Of a stretch of 64,000 bases of DNA, positions 56,817 to 64,000 are shown one piece after another. Position 1 is the first letter of the stretch. Every line of letters begins with the position of its first letter. Under the pieces are notes generated by a model that was not told the DNA's origin, did no database searches, and worked only from the letters and a program-made list of their open reading frames with translations. Source of the DNA: Bacillus sp. FJAT-49711. GTDB taxonomy: Bacteria; Bacillota; Bacilli; Bacillales; Bacillaceae_C. Made by a program: the position numbers and the translations under genes. The stretch covers positions 1,320,001-1,384,000 of the forward strand of contig NZ_JAGYPL010000002.1 of assembly GCF_018343715.1 (NCBI RefSeq), given 5' to 3'.

Positions 56817-56845
56817 TTTACAATCATACTTATATTGGATATACT
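56817..56845 (+). promoter_or_regulatory. promoter of the tiny-ORF locus
   Basis: TTTACA (56817-56822) and TATACT (56840-56845) are exactly 17 nt apart, about 40 nt before the first tiny ORF. Confidence 0.7.
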
Positions 56846-56885
56846 TACCACCGTAAGCAAAAAATTCTTAAGGAGGTCGGATAAA

Positions 56886-56963
56886 ATGAAAACTTTATTA
56901 TTAGCTAGTCAAGTGCAATTAAATATTTTTGTAAATTCGACCTACGGGGAATGGACTGTGTAA
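56886..56963 (+). CDS. putative 25-residue peptide
   Basis: ATG 56886 opens a 25-codon frame (MKTLLLASQVQLNIF then VNSTYGEWTV) behind a full AAGGAGG at 56872-56878, seven bases away, and a sigma-A promoter. The N-terminal half is hydrophobic. The ribosome binding site and promoter make translation likely, but the peptide matches nothing I know. It is followed by three hairpins and then a YrzI-like ORF. Confidence 0.5.
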   Translation: MKTLLLASQVQLNIFVNSTYGEWTV

Positions 56964-56994
56964 ATTTTTACTATTACGATCATAAAATATCCAT

Positions 56995-57118
56995 GCCGCA
57001 GGGAGGGTGATGCCCTGCGGCTTTTTATGCCCATTTTTAAGCCGCAGGATAAGTGTATTCTTGCGGTCTTTTTGTGTACCTAATCCGCAGGAGCCATGTC
57101 TTTTCTTGCGGTTTTTTT
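56995..57118 (+). terminator. three tandem terminator-like hairpins
   Basis: GCCGCAGGG (56995) pairs with CCCTGCGGC (57013-57021) then Ts. CCGCAGGATA (57042) pairs with TATTCTTGCGG (57056-57066) then TCTTTTT. CCGCAGGA (57085) pairs with TCTTGCGG (57104-57111) then seven Ts. The start-to-start spacing is 46 and 43 nt. The shared CCGCAGG arms show the units arose by duplication. They lie between two tiny ORFs. Confidence 0.8.
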
Positions 57119-57164
57119 GCGTCATATTGGATATAAATGGTTTTAAAAGGAGGTGTGGATAATA

Positions 57165-57305
57165 ATGACATTAAATATTATTTTTTTTACTATCACGATT
57201 AAAAGGCGTGATATTACAATTGAAGAAGCTCTTCATAATCAAAAAATCGAGAAAATGTATGATGAAATTAAAGATCGTCAAATTTCCATGTATCGCCCAT
57301 ACTAA
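57165..57305 (+). CDS. YrzI family small protein
   Basis: A 46-residue frame from ATG 57165 behind AAAAGGAGGTG. The hydrophobic start MTLNIIFFTITIKRR and the basic/acidic helix ending YDEIKDRQISMYRPY agree with the YrzI family of small sporulation-annotated Bacillus proteins as I recall it. It lacks a nearby promoter of its own, so it may depend on read-through of the three upstream hairpins. The function is unknown. Confidence 0.7.
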   Translation: MTLNIIFFTITIKRRDITIEEALHNQKIEKMYDEIKDRQISMYRPY

Positions 57306-57341
57306 TTTTTTCTAAAAAAAGAATGAAAGGTGGTTTTTAAT

Positions 57342-57401
57342 ATGATTATTTTAATGCAGGGACGTTCATCAATTTACGGGGTTTATAAAGATAGTACCTA
57401 G
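57342..57401 (+). CDS. putative 19-residue peptide
   Basis: ATG 57342 opens a 19-codon frame (MIILMQGRSSIYGVYKDST) after AAAGGTGG, 36 nt behind the YrzI-like gene and directly before a terminator. Its tail SSIYG resembles NSTYG in the peptide at 56886. It is very short, so coding is uncertain; its position between a ribosome binding site and a terminator is the main support. Confidence 0.4.
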   Translation: MIILMQGRSSIYGVYKDST

Positions 57402-57402
57402 G

Positions 57403-57434
57403 GGAATCCTTCTCGTTTAGAGAAGGATTTTCCA
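57403..57434 (+). terminator. terminator of the tiny-ORF locus
   Basis: GGAATCCTTCTC (57403-57414) pairs with GAGAAGGATTTTCC (57420-57433) around a five-base loop. Confidence 0.85.
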
Positions 57435-57435
57435 T

Positions 57436-57468
57436 GTCCGGCTCCAGCGCCTTCGGCTTTTCCTATGT
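57436..57468. repeat. minimal fragment of the dispersed repeat
   Basis: GTCCGGCTCCAGCGCC followed by TTCGGCTTTTCC joins the left and right ends of the family with almost no centre, as if internally deleted. Confidence 0.55.
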
Positions 57469-57514
57469 GCTATAATACAGTGAGAAATCTCCAAACTAAA
57501 GGAATGTGAACCAA

Positions 57515-57751
57515 ATGAAAATTATCTTTTACACACGAAATCGTTGTCCTCTTTGCACTGATGCTAAATTGATCCTCCAACAACTTCAGAAAGTTCATCA
57601 ATTTCAAATTATCGAAAGAGACATTGAAACAAACGATGAATGGACTGAAAAGTATGGTTTAATGATCCCTGTTGTTGAAATTAACGAGGAAATTGTACAA
57701 TATGGAATGATCGATCCAATCACAATAGAGGAAAAAATAGATCATTTATAA
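57515..57751 (+). CDS. glutaredoxin-like thioredoxin-fold protein
   Basis: A 78-aa protein of the glutaredoxin-like family with CPLC near residues 10-13 (TRNRCPLCTDAK) and a cis-proline in MIPVVEI near 50-56. It probably carries out small thiol-disulfide reactions in the cytoplasm; the partner is unknown. The start was set at ATG 57515, 10 nt after AAAGGA; GTG 57506 is too close. It sits before cggR, possibly with read-through into the glycolytic operon. Confidence 0.82.
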   Translation: MKIIFYTRNRCPLCTDAKLILQQLQKVHQFQIIERDIETNDEWTEKYGLMIPVVEINEEIVQYGMIDPITIEEKIDHL

Positions 57752-57752
57752 T

Positions 57753-57781
57753 TTGTATTATATTTAGTCGAGTGCTAAAAT
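57753..57781 (+). promoter_or_regulatory. promoter of the cggR-gap operon
   Basis: TTGTAT (57753-57758) and TAAAAT (57776-57781) are 17 nt apart, with TGC before the -10 making it extended. The start would be about 30 nt upstream of the CggR operator. Confidence 0.65.
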
Positions 57782-57817
57782 AAGAAATAGCTACTGAACC
57801 ATTTTTTTTGCTGGTGA

Positions 57818-57853
57818 TGGGACGCATTATGTCTTACTGGGACATATTTTGAC
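57818..57853 (+). promoter_or_regulatory. CggR operator
   Basis: TGGGAC-N6-TGTC-N4-TGGGAC-N6-TGAC fits the tandem CggR site as I know it (CGGGAC-N6-TGTC-N4-CGGGAC-N6-TGTC) with three changes. It lies between the promoter and cggR, so CggR bound here would block elongation until fructose-1,6-bisphosphate releases it. Confidence 0.88.
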
Positions 57854-57878
57854 CTGTTTTTTAAAAGGAGCCATGCTT

Positions 57879-58910
57879 ATGCACTCATTCTTAAAAATTC
57901 AAACTCAAATCGTGCCCGATATGCTTTCTGTTATGCAGAAACGCTATCAAATTTTACGATCGATTCGTTTAACTGAGCCGGTTGGACGCAGAACATTAGC
58001 AGATATGCTTGGTTTGACTGAACGAGTGCTTCGCAGTGAAGCGGAATTTTTAAAAGCCCGCCAACTCATTACGATAAAAACGGCAGGGATGATGGTTACT
58101 CCTAAAGGTGCAAAATTGCTTCTAGAACTCGATGAAATGATGAGGGAAATAACCGGCATTAGTAAAATGGAACAGAGCTTAAAAAGTTTGCTTGGCATCA
58201 GCAATGTTGTGGTTGTTCCCGGCGATAGCGATGAAACGCCTTTAGTGAAAGAAGAGATTGGCAAAGCAGCTGCAGATAAATTAATTGGCTATCTTGGGAA
58301 GGACAATGTTATTGCTGTAACAGGCGGAACAACAATGGCTTGTACAGCTGAAATGCTCTCGGGTAATATGGGAGATGGAAGAAAACTTCTTTTCGTACCA
58401 GCTCGGGGTGGGATTGGTGAAGATGTGAAAAACCAAGCTAATGTCATTTGTGCGACGATGGCGGAAAAGACAGGCGGTACACATCGAGTTTTATACGTTC
58501 CAGATGAAGTTGGTCTTGAAGTGTATCAATCACTGCTGAAAGAACCAGCGATCATCGAAGTTTTAAACATGATTAAGTCAGCAAATATTGTTGTTCACGG
58601 GATTGGCGATGCCTTGACAATGGCTGGCAGGAGAAGGACAAATAAAGCGGCCATGAAAAAAATAATAGAAGAAAATGCAGTTGGTGAAGCATTTGGCTAT
58701 TATTTTAATGAAAATGGGGAAATAGTACATAAAGTACCCACTATTGGCATGCAAATTTCTGACTTGCATGATAAGCCGATTGTACTTGCAGCAGCTGGAG
58801 GCAAATCGAAGGCAAAAGCAATTAAGGCCTATTTGAAAAGTGCACCAAAGACAACAGTTCTTATAACTGACGAAGGTGCAGCATTAGAGGTTTTAAAAGG
58901 GCATTCTTAG
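57879..58910 (+). CDS. cggR: central glycolytic genes repressor CggR
   Basis: SorC-family repressor of the gap operon, sensing fructose-1,6-bisphosphate. The 343-aa protein has an N-terminal winged helix with VGRRTLADMLGLTERVLRSE near residues 36-55 and a sugar-phosphate-binding C-domain with VTGGTTMA near 147-154 and PARGGIGED near 172-180. The start was set at ATG 57879, eight bases after AAAGGAG; ATG 57873 is too close. Its own operator lies 25 nt upstream. Confidence 0.95.
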   Translation: MHSFLKIQTQIVPDMLSVMQKRYQILRSIRLTEPVGRRTLADMLGLTERVLRSEAEFLKARQLITIKTAGMMVTPKGAKLLLELDEMMREITGISKMEQSLKSLLGISNVVVVPGDSDETPLVKEEIGKAAADKLIGYLGKDNVIAVTGGTTMACTAEMLSGNMGDGRKLLFVPARGGIGEDVKNQANVICATMAEKTGGTHRVLYVPDEVGLEVYQSLLKEPAIIEVLNMIKSANIVVHGIGDALTMAGRRRTNKAAMKKIIEENAVGEAFGYYFNENGEIVHKVPTIGMQISDLHDKPIVLAAAGGKSKAKAIKAYLKSAPKTTVLITDEGAALEVLKGHS

Positions 58911-58986
58911 ATAGCAAATGGTATGAAAATTGCCAGAAGCTTTCTTGATGGACCCATTTAAATATAAAATTATTGCATGAAATTAA

Positions 58987-60009
<1,023 letters not shown>

Positions 60010-60060
60010 GGATCACTCGAATAATTGGATAATTTGTAATGCGAGAATTATAATGAATAA

Positions 60061-60094
60061 AGGGGAGCGGGATCCAATCCCCTCTCTTTTTTCA
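60061..60094 (+). terminator. possible partial terminator after gap
   Basis: AGGGGA (60061-60066) pairs with TCCCCT (60078-60083), followed by CTCTTTTTT. It may reduce expression of pgk-tpi-pgm relative to gap. Confidence 0.6.
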
Positions 60095-60100
60095 AATTTA

Positions 60101-60280
60101 AGTCTAGCTACAGCGCCTATCGTCTAGCAATCTTCTGACCTTCTCCCTACGATAAGTCGACAACAATTCGCTTTCGGGCTTATTGTGTTTCCTTTACCTT
60201 AGTAGAAGGCAGAAAGAGAAACGTCGACGGACCCACATCCTGCGGGCGTACGTCGATTGGCAAGGCGCTTACGCTTTTCT
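60101..60280. repeat. dispersed palindromic repeat copy between gap and pgk
   Basis: It begins AGTCTAGCTACAGCGCCTAT, contains CTCCCTACGATAAGTC, TTTCCTTTACCTTAGT and GTCGACGGACCCACATCC, and ends AAGGCGCTTACGCTTTTCT. It is the best full match to the copies at 21964 and (inverted) 28119-28539. It lies in the middle of the glycolytic operon. Confidence 0.88.
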
Positions 60281-60300
60281 GAAAAGAGGAGGCTTGCGCG

Positions 60301-61485
60301 ATGGAGAAAAAGTCAATTAAAGATATTGATGTAAAAGGAAAACGAGTATTTTGTCGTGTAGATTTTAACGTTCCAATGAATGAAGGAAAAGTAACGGATG
60401 ATACGCGTATAAAAGCGGCGTTGCCTACTATTCAATATTTATCGGAGCAAGGTGCTATCGTTATTTTGGCGAGTCATCTTGGAAGGCCGAAAGGTGAAGT
60501 GAAGGAAGAATTAAGGCTTACACCTGTTGCAGCACGTTTGAGCGAATTATTGAATAAAGAAGTGGCGAAAGCTGATGAAGCATTTGGAGAAAATGTAAAA
60601 CAACAAATTTCCGAACTGCAGGATGGGGACATCATTTTATTGGAAAATGTTCGTTTCTATCCAGGCGAAGAAAAGAATGATCCAGAGCTTGCTAAATCGT
60701 TTGCTGAGTTGGCAGATGTGTACGTCAATGACGCTTTTGGTGCAGCACATCGCGCGCATGCTTCAACAGAAGGAATTGCTCAATTTCTTCCATCTGCAGC
60801 TGGATTTTTAATGGATAAAGAATTAGAAGTTCTCGGAAAAGCTCTTTCTAATCCAGAACGTCCATTTACTGCCATTATCGGTGGAGCGAAAGTTAAGGAT
60901 AAAATTGGTGTTATCGACCATTTACTTGATAAAGTGGACAATCTTATTATTGGCGGTGGTCTTGCCTATACGTTTATTAAGTCACAGGGTCATGAAGTAG
61001 GAAAGTCTTTATTAGAAGAAGATAAAATTGATCTTGCTCGTTCTTTTATTGAAAAAGCTAAGGAAAAAGGCGTTAACTTTTACATGCCAGTCGATGTCGT
61101 CGTCGCGGATGATTTTTCAGTAAATGCAAACACGAAAGTCGTCTCTATTGAAGAAATCCCTGCTGATTGGGAAGCGTTGGATATTGGTCCGAAAACGAGG
61201 GAACTTTATACAAAAGTGATTCAAGAATCAAAGCTTGTCATCTGGAACGGACCAATGGGAGTATTCGAGTTGGAGCCATTTGCCAATGGAACAAAAGCTG
61301 TTGCACAAGCACTTGCTGAGGCGAAAGATACATACTCTGTCATTGGAGGCGGTGACTCAGCAGCTGCAGTAGAACAATTTGGACTTGCTGATCAAATGAG
61401 TCATATCTCTACAGGCGGCGGTGCTTCCCTAGAGTTTATGGAAGGCAAAGTATTGCCTGGTGTCGCTGCACTGGATGATAAATAA
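60301..61485 (+). CDS. pgk: phosphoglycerate kinase
   Basis: Makes ATP from 1,3-bisphosphoglycerate. The 394-aa protein has RVDFNVPM near residues 19-26, SHLGRPKG near 60-67, and the nucleotide-binding end [13 protein letters not shown] near 350-362 and [10 protein letters not shown] near 370-379. ATG 60301 follows GAGGAGG. Second enzyme in the operon. Confidence 0.97.
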   Translation: MEKKSIKDIDVKGKRVFCRVDFNVPMNEGKVTDDTRIKAALPTIQYLSEQGAIVILASHLGRPKGEVKEELRLTPVAARLSELLNKEVAKADEAFGENVKQQISELQDGDIILLENVRFYPGEEKNDPELAKSFAELADVYVNDAFGAAHRAHASTEGIAQFLPSAAGFLMDKELEVLGKALSNPERPFTAIIGGAKVKDKIGVIDHLLDKVDNLIIGGGLAYTFIKSQGHEVGKSLLEEDKIDLARSFIEKAKEKGVNFYMPVDVVVADDFSVNANTKVVSIEEIPADWEALDIGPKTRELYTKVIQESKLVIWNGPMGVFELEPFANGTKAVAQALAEAKDTYSVIGGGDSAAAVEQFGLADQMSHISTGGGASLEFMEGKVLPGVAALDDK

Positions 61486-61630
61486 AGGCTTTTTGCAAAA
61501 GTTTGGTGTTTTTGTAAAAGCCTTATATCTAATTAGAACGTTAAGGAAAGTTTCGGCTCATTTCTCAGTTGGATTATTCAACCATCTTTTATCAATAAAA
61601 ATTTGCAACAATGCTTGAGAATAGAGCCTA
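61485..61630 (+). other. pgk-tpiA intergenic hairpins
   Basis: AAGGCTTTTTGCAAAA (61485-61500) can pair with TTTTTGTAAAAGCCTT (61509-61524), with no T run after it. A second inverted repeat joins GGCTCATTTCTCA (61555-61567) with TTGAGAATAGAGCC (61615-61628). The motif is shared with the uvrB leader and the hprK-lgt gap. These may affect mRNA processing or stability. Confidence 0.5.
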
Positions 61631-61635
61631 AATAA

Positions 61636-62417
<782 letters not shown>

Positions 62418-62418
<1 letters not shown>

Positions 62419-63959
62419 TGAGTAAAAAAGCTCCTGTGGCACTCATCATTCTAGATGGATTCGGTTGTCGCAAAGAAACAATGGGAAATGCAGTGGCCCA
62501 AGCGAAAAAGCCTAATTTCGATCGATACTGGAATGCCTATCCGCATAATCAGCTTACAGCATGTGGTGAAGCGGTAGGGCTTCCAGAAGGACAAATGGGA
62601 AACTCCGAGGTTGGTCACTTGAATATTGGTGCTGGCCGTATTGTTTATCAAAGTTTAACCCGTGTCAACATTGCTATTCGAAACGGTGAATTTGAAAAAA
62701 ATGATACGTTTCTACATGCCATTGAACATGTAAAGAAAACAGGGAAGAAATTACATCTTTTTGGACTTCTTTCAGATGGCGGAGTTCATAGCCATATAAA
62801 TCACTTATTTGCTTTGCTCAAGCTTGCTGCGGACGAAGGAATAAAAGATGTGTATATTCATGCAGTATTGGACGGACGTGATGTTGGTCCGCAAACTGCT
62901 GAAAAATATATAAAAGAAACACAAGAAAAGCTAAAAGAATATGGTGTTGGCCAGTTTGCAACCATTTCCGGCCGTTTCTATTCAATGGATAGAGATAAAC
63001 GCTGGGATCGTGTTGAAAAAGCTTATCGTGCGATGGCGTATGGTGATGGACCGGTATATTCGGATCCTCTAGAAATGCTCAAAGATTCGTATGATCATGG
63101 AATCTTTGATGAATTCGTCATTCCTTCCGTGATGGTTGATAAAGATGGGAAACCGATTGCCACTGTGGATGATGAAGATGCCGTGATTTTCTATAACTTC
63201 AGACCAGATCGCGCAATTCAAATTTCCAATGTTTTTACGAACGAAGAATTCATTGCGTTTGATAGGGGAGAAGGTCGTCCTAAGCATCTTTACTTCGTTT
63301 GTATGACCCATTTTTCAGAAACTGTCGATGGATACGTTGCATTTAGAACCGTCAATCTTGATCAAACGTTGGGTCAAGTAATTTCTGAAAATGGCTTATC
63401 ACAGCTTAGAATTGCTGAGACTGAAAAATATCCACATGTCACATTTTTTATGAGTGGTGGACGAGAAGATACATTCCCGGGTGAACAGCGATTATTAATT
63501 AATTCACCGAAAGTGCAGACATATGACTTACAACCAGAAATGAGCGCTTATGAAGTAACTGACGCCTTATGTGAACAAATTGAAGATGACCGATTTGATG
63601 CAATCATTTTAAATTTTGCAAACCCTGATATGGTTGGTCATTCAGGTATGCTTGAACCGACTATCCAGGCAATTGAAGCTGTTGATGAATGTCTCGGTAG
63701 GGTCGTTGATTTGATTCTTTCTAAAGGTGGATCAGCTATTATTACTGCGGACCATGGCAACTCAGATGAGGTCGTCACCCTTGAAGGAACGCCGATGACA
63801 GCACATACAACGAATCCTGTTCCAGTTATTATCACACAAAATGATGTGAAAGTAAGAGATGGTGGAATTCTTGCCGATCTTGCACCGACGATGCTCGATT
63901 TATTGAATTTAGAAAAGCCTAAAGAAATGACAGGTTCCACTCTTATTGAGAAAAAATAA
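62418..63959 (+). CDS. gpmI: 2,3-bisphosphoglycerate-independent phosphoglycerate mutase
   Basis: Interconverts 3- and 2-phosphoglycerate using Mn2+. The 513-aa alkaline-phosphatase-fold protein has metal ligand D13 in ILDGFG and the phosphoserine S63 in MGNSEVGH, with metal-binding [12 protein letters not shown] near 405 and TADHGNSDE near 443. The Mn/pH-sensitive form is characteristic of sporeformers. It is coupled to tpiA by a one-base overlap (TAATG). Confidence 0.97.
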
Positions 63960-63990
63960 GTATGATAAGCGAATGCTAAAAAAACTATGA

Positions 63991-64000
63991 TCAAGGAGAG
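63991..64000 (+). promoter_or_regulatory. ribosome binding site of the next gene, probably eno
   Basis: The window ends in ATCAAGGAGAG, a strong ribosome binding site whose start codon is outside. The conserved gap-pgk-tpiA-gpmI order predicts enolase. This is inferred from order only. Confidence 0.5.

Noticed and set aside
56792-56884. 30-codon ORF upstream of the 25-residue peptide
   Set aside because: Its ribosome binding site is too far (about 14 nt), and the frame runs through the promoter and the next gene's ribosome binding site.
57769-57778. CIRCE-like GAGTGCTAA before cggR
   Set aside because: Only the right half-site is present; the left TTAGCACTC is absent, and CggR already explains control here.

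Overview
The window is chromosomal DNA of a low-GC, endospore-forming Firmicute of the Bacillaceae. The evidence is GerA/GerB/GerC receptor genes, GerP-type and YrzI-type small proteins, MinJ, Crh, CggR, CsbA, HprK, AGGAGG-type ribosome binding sites with many TTG starts, and a gene order largely collinear with the cccB-to-pgm part of the Bacillus subtilis chromosome as I remember it. It is not B. subtilis. The his operon expected near yvoF, the Nudix gene expected between trxB and rapZ, and the PspC gene expected between yvlB and yvlD are missing, and a Pst/PhoPR block, a metY S-box unit and a cardiolipin synthase are interleaved.

Layout: 1-2.6 kb holds a 51-nt tandem repeat, cccB and a small spore-protein cluster. 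2.9-5.9 kb is ftsE-ftsX plus a coiled-coil M23 hydrolase. 6-10.5 kb has cls, a membrane protein/TlpA-like pair and a SAM-riboswitch metY. 11.1-13.9 kb is ctpB and minJ. 14-17.8 kb (minus) is a gerA-gerB-gerC germinant receptor operon with a sigma-G-like promoter. 17.9-21.9 kb is bdbD-bdbC and copA, which share a CsoR-like operator. 22.1-32.1 kb is a ferredoxin, then phoP-phoR, a chemoreceptor, pstS-pstC-pstA-pstB and phoU. 32.2-33.9 kb is a MarR/MFS pair with a perfect 24-nt palindrome. 34-39.7 kb is csbA, a DUF2164 gene, uvrB and uvrA. 40-46.2 kb is yvlB, yvlD, then hprK-lgt-yvoD-ppaX-yvoF. 46.4-54.7 kb is a TPR protein, trxB, rapZ-yvcK-whiA-crh and an ABC exporter. 54.9-57.8 kb has an SGNH hydrolase with an unusual start, tRNA-Arg(CCG), clpP with a CtsR box, two unassigned tiny ORFs and a YrzI-like ORF with a triple hairpin array, and a glutaredoxin. 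57.9-64 kb is the glycolytic operon cggR-gap-pgk-tpiA-gpmI; a ribosome binding site at the very end points to a following gene, probably eno.

Functional links: the phosphate block looks like one regulon. Two PhoP-type boxes 11 nt apart precede the chemoreceptor and three precede pstS, so the chemoreceptor is probably phosphate-starvation induced. Copper export (copA) and extracytoplasmic disulfide formation (bdbDC) appear joined by one operator type. HprK and Crh supply carbon catabolite control, and CggR controls glycolysis.

Intergenic DNA is rich in repeats: a dispersed palindromic family (at least eight copies or fragments), a second foldback element between pstS and pstC, a TTTCTCA/TTGAGAA hairpin element, and three arrays with units spaced near 51 nt. 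No mobile element, prophage or CRISPR array was recognised. The less explained parts are the repeats, the tiny-ORF/triple-hairpin locus, the linked CsoR-like sites, the PhoP-boxed chemoreceptor and the uvrB leader. No clear multi-gene novel system was seen. All names come from reading motifs and from memory; no database search was run.
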